From Xenorhabdus hominickii (GTDB lineage: Bacteria; Pseudomonadota; Gammaproteobacteria; Enterobacterales; Enterobacteriaceae), in NCBI RefSeq assembly GCF_002632725.1, contig NZ_NJAI01000003.1, forward strand, positions 124,001 to 188,000: a DNA stretch of 64,000 nt. The letters run 5' to 3'. A program made the position numbers and the translations under genes. Shown here piece after piece: positions 1 to 9,925 of this stretch (position 1 is the stretch's first letter; every line of letters begins with the position of its first letter). The notes beneath the pieces are model-generated. The model saw only the letters and a program-made list of their open reading frames with translations, did not search any database and had not been told where the DNA came from.

Positions 1-2089
1 TGCGGTTTTCTTCGTCAAACAGCCGGGTCAGCCGCTGATGGTCATCGTATTCCCAGCTTCGTTGATTACCTTCTTCATCTTCGGCCTTCGTCACCAGCCC
101 GAACGCATTGCGGGTCAGGGTGGTTTTGCTGCCGTCCGGGGCAATAAAACATTCAGCCTGGCCCTTATCATCGTATTGCTGCCACCAGACTCTCCTAAGC
201 GGGTCAGTCATGCTGGTCAACCGGTCAGCCTCATCGTAGTGATACTGCCACACCGCACCGCCGGTATCGGTAAATGCGGTAACCAGTCCGGTATCCGCCA
301 GATAGTCCAGTTGCAGAACCTGTCCTTCCGGCAGGATCTGCCGTTGCAGATTGCCCCAGTCATCATACTCATACCGGGTAACGTGACCGCACGGGGTTTC
401 GACCTGCGTGACCTGCTGTCCGGCGTTATAATGCCAGGTAGTGGTATGCCCTTGTGGCGTGGTGGAACGGGTAATACCGGCTTCATAGTCCAGCCGGACG
501 GGGTAATAGCCTCCGCTACCGACACTTTCAATGCAGCGTCCCTGGGCATCATACACATAATCCACGGCTGTCTGGTCGCCATCCGACCAGCGGCTAATCA
601 GCCCCTGTGCATTGTATTCATAGAACAGGTGAAATTGCTGGGTACTGTCCGCTTCCGCCAGCCAGCCATTGTCGTGGTAGTCATAGCGCACCAACACGTC
701 ACTGAGACCATTGTCTATGCGGCGAATGTCGGCCAGCAGACCATCATCACGGTAGAGTAATATCAGCTCCGGACCGTCGCTGTGAGTGACTTTTTCCAGT
801 TGATGGGGATCGTTATAGTGAAAACGCACGGTATTGCCATTGCGATCACGGTGTTCAGTGAGTAACCAGCGTTGTACCGTATTTTCTTCTGTGAGTGCTA
901 ACCGGGTGAAGTATCTGCGAACCGGATGATTGCGCTCGCTCAGAACGAAACCCTGTTTTTGCCGGCTCAGGGTAAACTCCGGGTGCTCCGGGTTGATACT
1001 GTGGTCAACGCTGTGGGGCAGGGCGAAATGCAGGGAGGCCCCTTCCAGTGTCAGGATTTCCACCCGGTCGCCGGTCACGATAATGGCCTCGGAGAAGTTG
1101 TCCAGCCAGTTTTCGCCAAGCAGGCCCCGCCTTCCCGGTGACCAACTGCGGGTAAAGGTCAGGGGTATTGTCTGGCCCAGTTCAAATTCGGTGCGCTGGT
1201 CAAACAGGCTGCCGGTGGTCACGTCTATCGGGTCACCTGTGAAGAATTTTTTGGTGGCCTGAGTGAAACGTTTCATCCCTTTATTGGCTTTAAACGCGGC
1301 CTTGGCACAAATCAGCCTGCCCTTCAGGGCACGACCGGCTTTTTTGGCCCCCAGCTTTGCGCCAGCCAGCACTGCTTGCCGACCGGTTTTGGTCAGCAGC
1401 TTACCCACGCCTTTGAGCAGCCCGCGGGTCGGCGGCACCAGAAATTCCACCGCCACCAGTAATGCCCGCTGCCAGCCGGAGAACTCTTCTTCAACCTTGA
1501 GGTAAGTCCCCTGACCGGAGCCGATAAAGACTTTGCCCGCGCCCCCTTTGATGGCAGCCCCACAGACCAGCTTGTCGCCGACTCGCGCCGCAGGCTGACC
1601 ATTGATAAACACGGATTCACTGCCCTGCGCTATCAGGGGCGGCGGTGCCGGGTGTTTGCTACATTTAGCCATATCTACTGTAGCCCGTGCCGCGGGTTTG
1701 CCTTCAATGAGGACGTTACCGGAGCCGCTGTCCAGCACGCCGTCCGGTGAGCCGAAGCTGTCGATAAAGTCCGTGACGGCCGAGCTGGCTGCCGCAATGG
1801 CATCGCTGGCCAGATAGGTTAATCCGCTGCCGGCGGCCGCCACAATCAGCGTCGCCCCTAGCCCGCCGGTGCCGGCAACCAGTAATCCCACGGCCCCGAA
1901 AATCGCGGCACCAATCAGGGCACCGGCCACCGCCCCCATCAGAGCACCAAAGAAACTCTTATGCTGGATGGGGTCGCCCTGGCGTGCGGCTGCCGGCCCT
2001 CTGGCCCCACCACCAGGTGGCAGGGGCGGCCGGGCATGGGTAGCCCCGACCCGGGCAATCCGGGTAATAATTTCATCACCTAATCCCAT
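1..2089 (-). CDS. Rhs-family protein with N-terminal PAAR domain (T6SS effector), 3' end outside window
   Basis: The reading frame opens at ATG 2089 behind an AGGAGAGG ribosome site and runs off the left edge, so about 696 N-terminal residues are visible. It starts with a short polar segment (MGLGDEIITRIARVG), then two hydrophobic helices rich in Ala and Gly (about residues 45-95), a PAAR-type region with GNVLIEGKPAAR and SVFINGQPAARVGDKL, and then many YD repeats of the YEYDDWGNL and YHYDEADRLTSM kind. This is the layout of Rhs effectors that sit on a VgrG spike and deliver a variable C-terminal toxin. The toxin tip lies outside the window. The chaperone gene and vgrG directly upstream support the role. 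Family assignment is firm; the toxic activity is unknown. Confidence 0.93.
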   Translation of the reverse strand, partial: MGLGDEIITRIARVGATHARPPLPPGGGARGPAAARQGDPIQHKSFFGALMGAVAGALIGAAIFGAVGLLVAGTGGLGATLIVAAAGSGLTYLASDAIAAASSAVTDFIDSFGSPDGVLDSGSGNVLIEGKPAARATVDMAKCSKHPAPPPLIAQGSESVFINGQPAARVGDKLVCGAAIKGGAGKVFIGSGQGTYLKVEEEFSGWQRALLVAVEFLVPPTRGLLKGVGKLLTKTGRQAVLAGAKLGAKKAGRALKGRLICAKAAFKANKGMKRFTQATKKFFTGDPIDVTTGSLFDQRTEFELGQTIPLTFTRSWSPGRRGLLGENWLDNFSEAIIVTGDRVEILTLEGASLHFALPHSVDHSINPEHPEFTLSRQKQGFVLSERNHPVRRYFTRLALTEENTVQRWLLTEHRDRNGNTVRFHYNDPHQLEKVTHSDGPELILLYRDDGLLADIRRIDNGLSDVLVRYDYHDNGWLAEADSTQQFHLFYEYNAQGLISRWSDGDQTAVDYVYDAQGRCIESVGSGGYYPVRLDYEAGITRSTTPQGHTTTWHYNAGQQVTQVETPCGHVTRYEYDDWGNLQRQILPEGQVLQLDYLADTGLVTAFTDTGGAVWQYHYDEADRLTSMTDPLRRVWWQQYDDKGQAECFIAPDGSKTTLTRNAFGLVTKAEDEEGNQRSWEYDDHQRLTRLFDEENR

Positions 2090-2101
2090 ATCAGCCTCTC
2101 C

Positions 2102-2521
2102 TTATGCCGCCTGAAAACTGCTCACCACGGCCAGTAAGGCTGCCCGCTGCCCGGTATTAAAGGGTTGTGGTGAGGTCAGGTTAAATGCCAGTAACTGGCT
2201 GCCCCGGATTTGAAGCACCACTGTCTGGTGCATTTCCCCCTCCGGGCTTTGCCATTGGTAATCCAGCCGCCACGCCGTGTCACCGCTGAGTTCCATTTGC
2301 AGTCGCTGATGCTCCTGATACCCCGGCAGGTGGGTGACAAACTGGGCCAGTGTCTGTTCATAATACGCATCGCTGTCCGTGCCTGCCGGCACCGGGGTGC
2401 GGTTAATCACCAGATTGACACCGCTGTCATCCGGCAGCACAAACACGTGCATCGATTCATCACGCCAGCCGGTAGGCAGGGTCAGGATACCTTCGTTCAT
2501 CTGGTAGGGTTGTTTGCTCAT
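2102..2521 (-). CDS. Eag-type T6SS chaperone, DUF1795/DcrB-like
   Basis: A 139-residue protein of the DcrB/DUF1795 fold, the family of Eag chaperones that bind the N-terminal transmembrane helices of Rhs/PAAR effectors and help load them on VgrG. Recognisable parts are an N-terminal ILTLPTGWRDESMHVFVLP strand region, VNLVINRTPVP in the middle and a C-terminal LTSPQPFNTGQ segment. It lies between vgrG and the rhs gene, with only 12 bp before the rhs start, as is usual for vgrG-eag-rhs operons. The ATG at 2521 was preferred to the upstream GTG because an AAGGA site lies a few bases before it. The partner being the adjacent Rhs protein is inferred from the hydrophobic helices in that protein. 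Confidence 0.88.
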   Translation of the reverse strand: MSKQPYQMNEGILTLPTGWRDESMHVFVLPDDSGVNLVINRTPVPAGTDSDAYYEQTLAQFVTHLPGYQEHQRLQMELSGDTAWRLDYQWQSPEGEMHQTVVLQIRGSQLLAFNLTSPQPFNTGQRAALLAVVSSFQAA

Positions 2522-2625
2522 GATTTTCCTTTTCACTCTTTTTACGTCATTGATATTCAGCGATATTCAGCCCGCCGTAAAAATACGGCTGAGCAGGTGT
2601 CAGTCTGTAGTTGGCCTGCCCGGAC

Positions 2626-4698
2626 TCAGTTCAGGGTGATAACCTCTTGTCCGTTCACAATGACGGTCTTACCGGTAATATGGATATTGCCGTCGGCATC
2701 AATCGCGATACTCCCTTTGGTGTTGCCGAGGGTGATACCGCTTTCGGTAGACTGAATAGTAATTTGTCCTTTGACGCTGAGGACGCTGGTTTTTTCTACG
2801 GTGACCTGCCGTGTCCCGATGCTGCTTACTTCCATACCGACCACTTCTTTATGCCGGTCAGCCCGTACGCTGATAGCCTGATTGTGGCCGACACTTTCGG
2901 TATGGTCGTGCATTACGCGGGTACTGCGGTCATTCAGGACGGTGGTATCCATGTCTTTCTGCGCGTGCAGTGACAGTTTCTCACTGCCTTTGGCATCCTC
3001 GAACAGCAGTTCGTTATAGCCCTCACCTTTATGGGTCTTGGAACGAAAGGCCATCTGGGTTTTGCTGCCCGGCAGCCCGCCCGGCGGGATATTGCTCGCG
3101 TGGTAGGTGCGGCCGGTAACGATGGGCTGATCCGGGTCGCCATGCAGAAAATCCACCACGACTTCCTGCCCGATACGCGGGATAGCGAGCATCCCCCAGC
3201 CCTGACCGGCCCACGGCTGGGTGACCCGTATCCAGCAGGAACTCTGGTCGTCACTCTTGCCGTAGCGGTCCCACGGAAACTGGAGATGGATACGCCCGTA
3301 CTGGTCACAGAAGATTTCTTCCCCGGCCGGGCCGACGACTTTGGCAATCTGTGGGCCGTCGATGACCGGTTTCGGTAACGGTGCCGGACGCCAGTGCTGG
3401 TTATGGCGGATAAAGTGGAACTGGCTGTTCAGAGTAGTCCCTGTACCACTGTGAGCAGTTTCGAGTGCCTGAGGCTGGCTGCCGGCATGACTGGCGCCCA
3501 CCACCTGCCAGGACTGGTTCAGGTCTTCACGCGGGTGGTTGTACAGGGTGAATAACCGCCCCGGTTGGATCGCAATTGCATGACCACGGCCTTGTCCTGT
3601 CACGGCATTGTTGCGCAGTGCTTCCAGACGGTAGCGGGTAAAATCCTTACCGTGTGCCTCATCCTTAAAACGGCCCGGATAGTCGTAATGTTCGTAATAC
3701 AATTGCTGGAGCGTGTCTTCCTTCATCTGCTGGCTGAATTCGGCCGGCCATGCGGGATTCTTGAAGGTGTAGTCTTTGAGTTGTACCTGTGCCGGGCGGA
3801 CCTGTGCCCGGTGTGTCAGGTGGCTCACTGCCGGCTCTCCCAGCGTACTGGTGTCACCCGGCTGGTAAGGCAGCACAATGCCCGGTGGCACAGAGCCGGC
3901 ATCATCGGCGAACACCAGCGTATTACGCCCGTTACCGCATTCAAAAAAGTAGAAAATACCTTCTTCTGCGGTCAGCCGTTGCAGGAAGGCAAAATCACTT
4001 TCCTGATATTGCACACAGAATTCCCGCTCCGGGTGGGTATGGCGCAGGCTGAAGACGACATCACGGATACCGTGCTCTTTCAGAATCGTAGTGATAATGG
4101 CCGCAATGTTCAGTTGCTGGAAAATACGCGAATTCTGACGCAGCGTGGTGCGCCACAGGTCCGGGCGAATACTCATCTGGTAGGTGGTCTGGTGCAATCC
4201 GGTATTACCCTGCTCAAAGCTGGCAACGATACCGGTGATACTCCGGCTTTCAACCCCATCCTGTGTGATAGTCAGGGTAGCAGAGCGGTCGAGTACCGCA
4301 GGAAAGTCGATGGCCGGGTCAGCACTCGCCAGCCCGACTTCCAGCTGGAACGGCTGGGAAAAATGTTCGTTCAGGGTAAAATCCGTGACGACAAAGGTCT
4401 CCGGTGCCAGACCGCCAGCCGTCAGGGTAAATTGCAGGCCGCTGGGGGAGTCGCCACCATTCAGCAACTGGCTGGCTTTTTGCAGGGCTTTGGTGGCGGC
4501 ATTGTGTCCGACTGCCGCCTGCTGTGCCAGACCCTGACCACCGCCGGGCGGACCGGCAAAACCGCCGGATGTCGTCAGACCCCCTTTCTTCATCAGGCCG
4601 GCGGCACCGCTACCCCCCAGCAGGCCTGCCGTCTGTTTACCTTTTTCCAGCAGGGATTGTCCCTGCTGCAACTTTGTCAGGTGTTTTTTCATTGACAT
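2626..4698 (-). CDS. vgrG: Type VI secretion tip protein VgrG
   Basis: A 690-residue VgrG spike protein. The gp27-like part begins near residue 80 (LQFTLTAGGLAPETFVVTDF) and contains the family motifs REFCVQYQESDFAFLQRLTAEEGIFYFFE; the gp5-like OB domain follows (DQYGRIHLQFPWDR, SSCWIRVTQPWAGQGWG, IPRIGQEVVVDFLHGDPDQP) and the C-terminus is a repeat-rich beta helix. Before gp27 there is an unusual Gly/Ala/Gln-rich leader of about 80 residues. The start at 4698 is chosen because AAGGAAAATG lies just upstream; a longer reading frame to 4803 has no such site. It is first in the operon with the chaperone and rhs genes. No other T6SS structural gene is in the window, so it probably works with an apparatus encoded elsewhere. 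Confidence 0.95.
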   Translation of the reverse strand: MSMKKHLTKLQQGQSLLEKGKQTAGLLGGSGAAGLMKKGGLTTSGGFAGPPGGGQGLAQQAAVGHNAATKALQKASQLLNGGDSPSGLQFTLTAGGLAPETFVVTDFTLNEHFSQPFQLEVGLASADPAIDFPAVLDRSATLTITQDGVESRSITGIVASFEQGNTGLHQTTYQMSIRPDLWRTTLRQNSRIFQQLNIAAIITTILKEHGIRDVVFSLRHTHPEREFCVQYQESDFAFLQRLTAEEGIFYFFECGNGRNTLVFADDAGSVPPGIVLPYQPGDTSTLGEPAVSHLTHRAQVRPAQVQLKDYTFKNPAWPAEFSQQMKEDTLQQLYYEHYDYPGRFKDEAHGKDFTRYRLEALRNNAVTGQGRGHAIAIQPGRLFTLYNHPREDLNQSWQVVGASHAGSQPQALETAHSGTGTTLNSQFHFIRHNQHWRPAPLPKPVIDGPQIAKVVGPAGEEIFCDQYGRIHLQFPWDRYGKSDDQSSCWIRVTQPWAGQGWGMLAIPRIGQEVVVDFLHGDPDQPIVTGRTYHASNIPPGGLPGSKTQMAFRSKTHKGEGYNELLFEDAKGSEKLSLHAQKDMDTTVLNDRSTRVMHDHTESVGHNQAISVRADRHKEVVGMEVSSIGTRQVTVEKTSVLSVKGQITIQSTESGITLGNTKGSIAIDADGNIHITGKTVIVNGQEVITLN

Positions 4699-5045
4699 GG
4701 TGTCATTTTCCTTATTGTCATGGGCTTTTTGTTGTTCTCCTTCCGGTTTTCGCTGACTTATGCCTCCCGATATCCGGACAGAAAAGGGACAGGCAAAGCC
4801 CATTCGGTATGCCTACCTTTTTTGCTCATTATGAGAATGGGCTGACTGTTTTATCGGCATATTTTTCATTAAGTTCATAACAAATTTTGTCATCCGGTTA
4901 ATCCGGGCTGTTATTACATTGGTTTGTCGGAAATGCATCAGCGAATCGGGGCGTTAATTTTCATTTTCGGAAAATCAGTTATGGGCTGACTTTTACCGTG
5001 GCTTGCTTCACGCTGGTCTGAGGGTTTGCAACCGAGGCGGAGAGG

Positions 5046-5438
5046 ATGAAAAAGCTGTATTTAGTGTTTTTGCTGGGATGGAGTGGGGCAGGGAGTGCGG
5101 GGACAGTGGTGTATACTGACCGTCAGCACCCGCCGGTGAATCTGATGCCGGACAGTCACATCGTCTGGTTGGATGAAGCTGAACAACAGCAAAAGCAACT
5201 CTTTGCCCAACTTTCCGCCAATCCGCAGCAAGCCGCTATTCAGGCACAGGTGATACTGCAATCCTCCCAATGGCGTCAGCAGGAGCAACAACTGATCAAG
5301 GCTTACCGTGCTGTGGTGCAGGCATGGCAATCAGGCGTAAAAAAGTATCCGGCCGTGGTCTTTGATGATAGGGAGGTGGTGTATGGCACCGCGGATGTGG
5401 CAAAAGCCCGCGCACTCAGGGAGCAATATCAACCATGA
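5046..5438 (+). CDS. Integrating conjugative element protein, TIGR03757-like
   Basis: A 130-residue protein with an N-terminal signal peptide (KKLYLVFLLGWSGAGSAG) and a periplasmic body containing VVYTDRQHPPVNL and VVFDDREVVYGTADVAKA, the pattern of the small thioredoxin-fold-like TIGR03757 proteins that belong to GI-type type IV secretion operons. The ATG follows a GCGGAGAGG ribosome site. Its stop overlaps the next gene start by ATGA, indicating translational coupling. With the next four genes it forms the last part of the mating-pair formation operon; the earlier genes of the transfer region are not in the window. Assignment comes from motif and gene order. Confidence 0.8.
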   Translation: MKKLYLVFLLGWSGAGSAGTVVYTDRQHPPVNLMPDSHIVWLDEAEQQQKQLFAQLSANPQQAAIQAQVILQSSQWRQQEQQLIKAYRAVVQAWQSGVKKYPAVVFDDREVVYGTADVAKARALREQYQP

Positions 5439-6403
5439 GTCTTCAACGTGTGACGTTTCCTGCACTCATCACCCTGATAGCAGCATTTTCTCCGGTGACG
5501 CAGGCTTCCATCAATACGGCTCAGATTGTTGCCGGCAGTCTTTCACCCTCCTGCATTCAGTGGCGGGTCAGCGGCATCTGTTACTGGCTGCTCTGTGGCC
5601 TGCACGGTTGTACCGTGAAAACCTCGGTGAAGGTGACCCATTACCTCCCCGAAGTGGTGGTGTCCACGTATCAGGCCTCTGGTGGCAACCCATGGACAGA
5701 AATGGCACAGGTCAGTCAACTCGCCGGTGGCGTGGAAAATACCGTGACCGGGGCGTTCTCTCATCTGAACGCCGGCGGGGGTAATCATAATGTCCAGATT
5801 GCCGGGCAACGGCGTACCAGTCTGCGTTTCAAATATGCCGATGCCATCGGGCATCCGGCAACTAACCTGATAGGCGGGCAAATCCCCGGTTATTCGTGTC
5901 GCAGTGCGGCCACCCCGCTGATGCCTTATTTTTTCAGCACACTGGATAGCGTGGCATGGCGCTCGGGTCTGCCGGAATCGTTCTACCCGGAAGCCCTGAT
6001 GCCCGGTCAGCGGGAACTGGGCAGTCAGATGGCTGGCACTATGTGGGGCAATATTTATCCGCGCTCAGGGTTTATTAATCAGACCGATGATGACAAGGCC
6101 TCGGCTGTGGTGGCGCAACGGGTAGCGGATATCATTAGTCGTGTCGGGCAACCCCATGTTTATCAGCCCCTGAAAGGCACCCGTACCGCGGGTTACTGGC
6201 CACCTGAATCGGTCACCGAAAACACCGGCATCAAAAATCATCAATGGTAGCGGTTATCACCGACGTTAAGTCAGTCCTGTGCCGTGTTTCCTGATGGTGA
6301 ACACACGGCGGCAATCGATGGTAATCAGGCGTATGCCCTGTGGCAGCCTTACAGTTGTTGCCAGCGGCGTGGACAGCGTTTTCTCAGCAGTACGGATATC
6401 TGA
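5435..6403 (+). pseudogene. TIGR03756-like (TraU-type) conjugation protein with one in-frame TAG
   Basis: The frame encodes a signal peptide (to about residue 25) and a TraU/TIGR03756-like body with Cys-rich segments (CIQWRVSGICYWLLC). It meets TAG at 6248-6250 after the residues GIKNHQW. The same frame continues without any shift to TGA at 6401-6403, giving RLSPTLSQSCAVFPDG and YALWQPYSCCQRRGQRFL, which is the conserved Cys-rich C-terminus of the family. Read through the TAG, the protein would be 322 codons, the normal family size. A CAG to TAG change (Gln to stop) is the simplest explanation. Without readthrough the C-terminus is lost and the transfer system is probably disabled. Confidence 0.82.
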
Positions 6404-6414
6404 ACAAGGGATGA

Positions 6415-7854
6415 ATGATAATGAAAAAAAACGCGTTATGGCTGATAGTCGGTGGACTGGTCATCACTTCGGAACAGGCCAATGCCACCGGGCTGTCCCT
6501 GACCTTACCGCAGGTGAACCGCAGTGCACTGGGCTATGGGGCAGACGCCAGCGGTGCGGTGTCTGATACGTTGTTCTATACCTTAGGGGGAGGTTCGGTG
6601 ATTTCTGAACCGGCCAGTCGCAGTGGTTCCACCACTCTCGGTGGATTAGAGCTGGGCTGGCGCTCGGATTTGATGTGCGGCAATTTTAACCTGAAAGCCA
6701 CGGTCAGCAACCAGTTGAACGGGATTACGGCCGGGTTCAAGAACCTGATGAGTGATGTCATTCAGGGCGCCACCGGAGCCGTGGCCAGCCTGCCGGCGAT
6801 GATTATCCAACGCGCCAATCCGGGACTGTATGACATGCTGACCAACGGGGTCTTGCAGGCCAATGTGGCGTTCGACAAAGCCCAGTTCAACTGTCAGGCG
6901 ATGGCCAATAAGATGATGGATTTTGCGCAGAATAATAAATGGACGCAGTCAGCGGCTTTGCAGGAATATAAAAGCCTGGTTAACAGCGGGGATGGCGATG
7001 CGGTGCGTGTCAATAACGCCGGCAGCAAAGCAACCGGTGCCGGCGGGCATCCGTGGATTGGCGGCCAGCGACAGGGCGGTAAGGGGCAGAGTGCCATTCG
7101 CCCGACCCGGGATTTAGTCAGTGCCGGCTTTAATATGATGAATCAGTTGCCGGTGCTGAGCCAGTCATCGGTCAGTAGCCTTAAGTGTGAAGGCAGTGTC
7201 TGCCGTAAATTCAGCAATGCCCATGAAGCGGCCGAAGCGGTGGTCAGTGTGCTGGGCGACCGGGTCATCCGTACCTGTGCTCAGGCGGCAGACTGCACTA
7301 GTGGCGGCGAGAAACACCAGCCGGGCACCACCGTGGCGGGTACGGGATTTGCCCCGATGCTGGAAGCACACACCAAAACCAATACGGAACAGCTGGTGAA
7401 ACTGGTCAGCGGCGCGGAAAAACCGACGATGGTCAATCTGGCGAAACTGAAAACCGGCAGTCTGACGGTAACCAAAGGTGTCATTCAGTCGTTGCAGCGA
7501 GACCAGGACCGGGCTGCCCTGACGGGACGTTTAGCGGGAGAGCTGGCGATGGCGGAAACCGTAGAAACGGCGTTACTGATGCGGCGGATGCTTATCACCG
7601 GCATGTCCGAACCCAATGCGGCGGCACAGTCAGAAGCGCTGGCAGAAGGGGAACGCCGGATTGCCGCGCTGGACCGGGAAATCAATGCGCTGAAGAATGA
7701 AATGCAGCTGAAACAGGCCCTGTCCCGTAATGCCATCCTGACCATCATTGAGCGGGATACCCAGCGCATCAACATGCATCCGCAAAAACAGGTACCGGAT
7801 AGCACGGATGCGCGTTTTTATCAACTGGAAGCACCCAATCGTGAGCGCAGGTAA
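6415..7854 (+). CDS. Integrating conjugative element protein, TIGR03755-like (TraH-type)
   Basis: A 479-residue exported protein with signal peptide (KKNALWLIVGGLVITSEQANA). The mature part contains GWRSDLMCGNFNLKATVSNQLNG, paired cysteines (SLKCEGSVCRKF, RTCAQAADCTSGG) and a C-terminal helical region (ALLMRRMLITGMSEPNAAAQ, then EGERRIAALDREINALKNE). This matches the TIGR03755 proteins of GI-type ICE transfer operons, which occupy the position of TraH in F-like systems. Two ATG codons (6415 and 6421) follow an AAGGG site, so the start is uncertain by two residues. It lies between the TIGR03756-like and membrane protein genes, the standard order. Confidence 0.82.
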   Translation: MIMKKNALWLIVGGLVITSEQANATGLSLTLPQVNRSALGYGADASGAVSDTLFYTLGGGSVISEPASRSGSTTLGGLELGWRSDLMCGNFNLKATVSNQLNGITAGFKNLMSDVIQGATGAVASLPAMIIQRANPGLYDMLTNGVLQANVAFDKAQFNCQAMANKMMDFAQNNKWTQSAALQEYKSLVNSGDGDAVRVNNAGSKATGAGGHPWIGGQRQGGKGQSAIRPTRDLVSAGFNMMNQLPVLSQSSVSSLKCEGSVCRKFSNAHEAAEAVVSVLGDRVIRTCAQAADCTSGGEKHQPGTTVAGTGFAPMLEAHTKTNTEQLVKLVSGAEKPTMVNLAKLKTGSLTVTKGVIQSLQRDQDRAALTGRLAGELAMAETVETALLMRRMLITGMSEPNAAAQSEALAEGERRIAALDREINALKNEMQLKQALSRNAILTIIERDTQRINMHPQKQVPDSTDARFYQLEAPNRERR

Positions 7855-7859
7855 GGCGA

Positions 7860-8198
7860 ATGATAGCAGAGAAGCATTCAGTATTCAGAAAAGGTGCGGT
7901 GTTATTACTGGCTATCGCTGTGGTGATGGTCATTACTGTAGCGGCAGGCTGGGTCGGGCTGCATCAGGCAGAAAAACTTCACCGCATTCACGACTGGGTG
8001 ACCGAAACCGGGGGAGTCTGGTTAGTCTGGCGGTTAGGCCTGTATGCGGTACTGAGCTGGGGAGGTCAGAAAACCTGGCAAAGGCTAAAACATCTGCCGG
8101 AATACCGCGCAATGTTGATACGAATGATGGTGGCCAGCCTGCTGTTTATCCTGCTGGGTGAGTATGCCCTGTCAGGCACTATTGAGGAGATACGATGA
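7860..8198 (+). CDS. Small ICE membrane protein, unknown function
   Basis: A 112-residue protein with predicted membrane segments at about residues 11-33 (VLLLAIAVVMVITVAAGWVG), 50-65 and 85-105 (MLIRMMVASLLFILLGEYAL). It starts 5 bp after the preceding stop and overlaps the traG start by ATGA. Small membrane proteins of this size are regularly found between the TIGR03755 and TraG genes in this ICE class. No catalytic motif is seen. The role in mating-channel assembly is inferred from position only. Confidence 0.7.
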   Translation: MIAEKHSVFRKGAVLLLAIAVVMVITVAAGWVGLHQAEKLHRIHDWVTETGGVWLVWRLGLYAVLSWGGQKTWQRLKHLPEYRAMLIRMMVASLLFILLGEYALSGTIEEIR

Positions 8199-9709
8199 CA
8201 GCCAACAGCTATCTGGAATATTTTCTGACACTACTCGGCTGGGTCATCAACAATGGCCTGTGGCACATCCTGATTGCGACCGGACTGTTTACGCTGCCGT
8301 TAGTGGTAAAAGTGATTTCGGTCTGGCTGAAAGTCAGAGAGTGTGGCGAAGAAGACGGTCAGGCCGGGTTACAGTCGTTGGCCCGGATTGAAAACACCCT
8401 GTACGGCGCGTTCTTCGTGATGGTGGTCTGTTGTGTGCCGCTGGTCAATGTCAGCCTGACCACCCTTCAGTACGATACTTCCCGTGCCAAAAGCTGTGGC
8501 ACCTGGACACCGACAGCGCCGGATAACGGTGGGTATGCACCAATAATATCCAGCCTGAATAACCAGACAGCGGCTGTGCCGCTCTGGTGGGCGGTGGTGC
8601 ACCGATTATCCAAGGGACTGACACAGGCGGCGGTGGCGTCCATTCCCTGTCGGCCGGATCTGCGGCAACTACGCTTTGACGTGCAGCACACCCGCATCAG
8701 CAACCCGGCACTGGCGGCGGAATTGCAGGATTTTACCCACGATTGCTATGCCTTAGCCCTGTATCAGTGGAAACAACGCGATCAGGAGCACATCACTGAC
8801 CCTATTATCCTGAATGATATCGGCTGGTTGGGCAGCCACACGTTTTTAGCCGGGGATTACCGGATGCTGCAATCTCGCCTCCCCCGGGCGGATTTTCCGT
8901 GGCAGGAGAGTCGGGATAACGGGCGGCCGTATACCGGGCAGGGCGGATACCCGACGTGTCAGGCTTGGTGGTCAACGGCCCAGATTGGTCTGAAAGACCG
9001 GGTACTGGCGCAGGCCGATCCGGGGTTGTGGCTGCGTCTGTCAGCGACACTGAAAATACTGGGGAAAAACACGCAGGCTTATCAGGAAGCGGTGATCCGC
9101 CGTCTGGTCAGCCCGGTAAACCTGAGCGTTTCACAGGACGGGTATGTGTATGCCGGGTATGGTGGTAGTGCCGATCCCACCTTGTTGGATGGCGCTAATC
9201 GAATCGGCACTTCCGCAGGGGCTTTATTGGGTGGATTACTCAGTATGCCGATGTTCGATGCGGTACGACAGGCGCTGCCGATGATGCAGGCGGTAATTTT
9301 GATGGCGTTGTATATCTTAATCCCGTTGATCCTGCTGTTTGCGGCCTATGAATTTAAGACCATCTTCACGCTGACATTTGTGATTTTCGCATTGAATTTT
9401 TTGACCTTCTGGTGGGAACTGGCGCGCTGGCTGGACAGCCATTTACTGGAAGCCCTGTACGGCTCAGACACCCACAGCCTGTTTAATCTGGCGGGTATTC
9501 AGAATACCTCGGACGATTTAATCATGGGGCTGGTGATGGGGACGCTGTTTATCGTCCTGCCGATGGTCTGGCTGGGCGCATTAGCGTGGGCCGGCGTGCG
9601 GATGGGGGATATGGCAGGGATGATGAGCCAGGGCGTGGGGCAGGTCAGGCAATCTGCGGGTATGTTTGGACAGTTGGTGCTGCAAAAGATGATATCCAAA
9701 GGAAAATAA
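8195..9709 (+). CDS. traG: Conjugal transfer protein TraG, N-terminal domain type
   Basis: A 504-residue inner-membrane protein of the TraG_N family (mating-pair stabilisation). It has N-terminal membrane segments (LWHILIATGLFTLPLVVKVIS and GAFFVMVVCCVPLVNVSL), a long periplasmic part with several cysteines (CRPDLRQLRF, FTHDCYALALYQW, YPTCQAWW), and a cluster of C-terminal membrane segments (AVILMALYILIPLILLFAAYEF, LTFVIFALNFLTFWWEL, MGLVMGTLFIVLPMVWLG). It is the last gene of the transfer operon; AT-rich DNA of different composition begins directly after its stop. The name is used as in other ICEs of this class; it is not the coupling protein that is also called TraG. Confidence 0.88.
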   Translation: MTANSYLEYFLTLLGWVINNGLWHILIATGLFTLPLVVKVISVWLKVRECGEEDGQAGLQSLARIENTLYGAFFVMVVCCVPLVNVSLTTLQYDTSRAKSCGTWTPTAPDNGGYAPIISSLNNQTAAVPLWWAVVHRLSKGLTQAAVASIPCRPDLRQLRFDVQHTRISNPALAAELQDFTHDCYALALYQWKQRDQEHITDPIILNDIGWLGSHTFLAGDYRMLQSRLPRADFPWQESRDNGRPYTGQGGYPTCQAWWSTAQIGLKDRVLAQADPGLWLRLSATLKILGKNTQAYQEAVIRRLVSPVNLSVSQDGYVYAGYGGSADPTLLDGANRIGTSAGALLGGLLSMPMFDAVRQALPMMQAVILMALYILIPLILLFAAYEFKTIFTLTFVIFALNFLTFWWELARWLDSHLLEALYGSDTHSLFNLAGIQNTSDDLIMGLVMGTLFIVLPMVWLGALAWAGVRMGDMAGMMSQGVGQVRQSAGMFGQLVLQKMISKGK

Positions 9710-9925
9710 AATTGTGAGGCCGTTTTTTCTGTATCTGGAGCAGGAATATTTTTTCGAGAATATTTACATTTCACTGGGGCTATCATGTCTTTTATAAAAT
9801 CATCTTGTTTGGAATGAATAACAATATCAACTCATATTATTGTGTTTTATGTTATATTAATCTAATAAATTTACTTATTACTTTTAACGCATTGTGAGTC
9901 GTTTCACACTATTGGATTTTAAATT

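Noticed and set aside
1..2100. Several plus-strand frames of 70-240 codons
   Set aside because: They are opposite the Rhs gene, whose minus-strand frame has clear PAAR and YD-repeat sequence.
3565..4695. A 376-codon plus-strand frame
   Set aside because: It is antisense to vgrG and has no family resemblance; vgrG is well supported.
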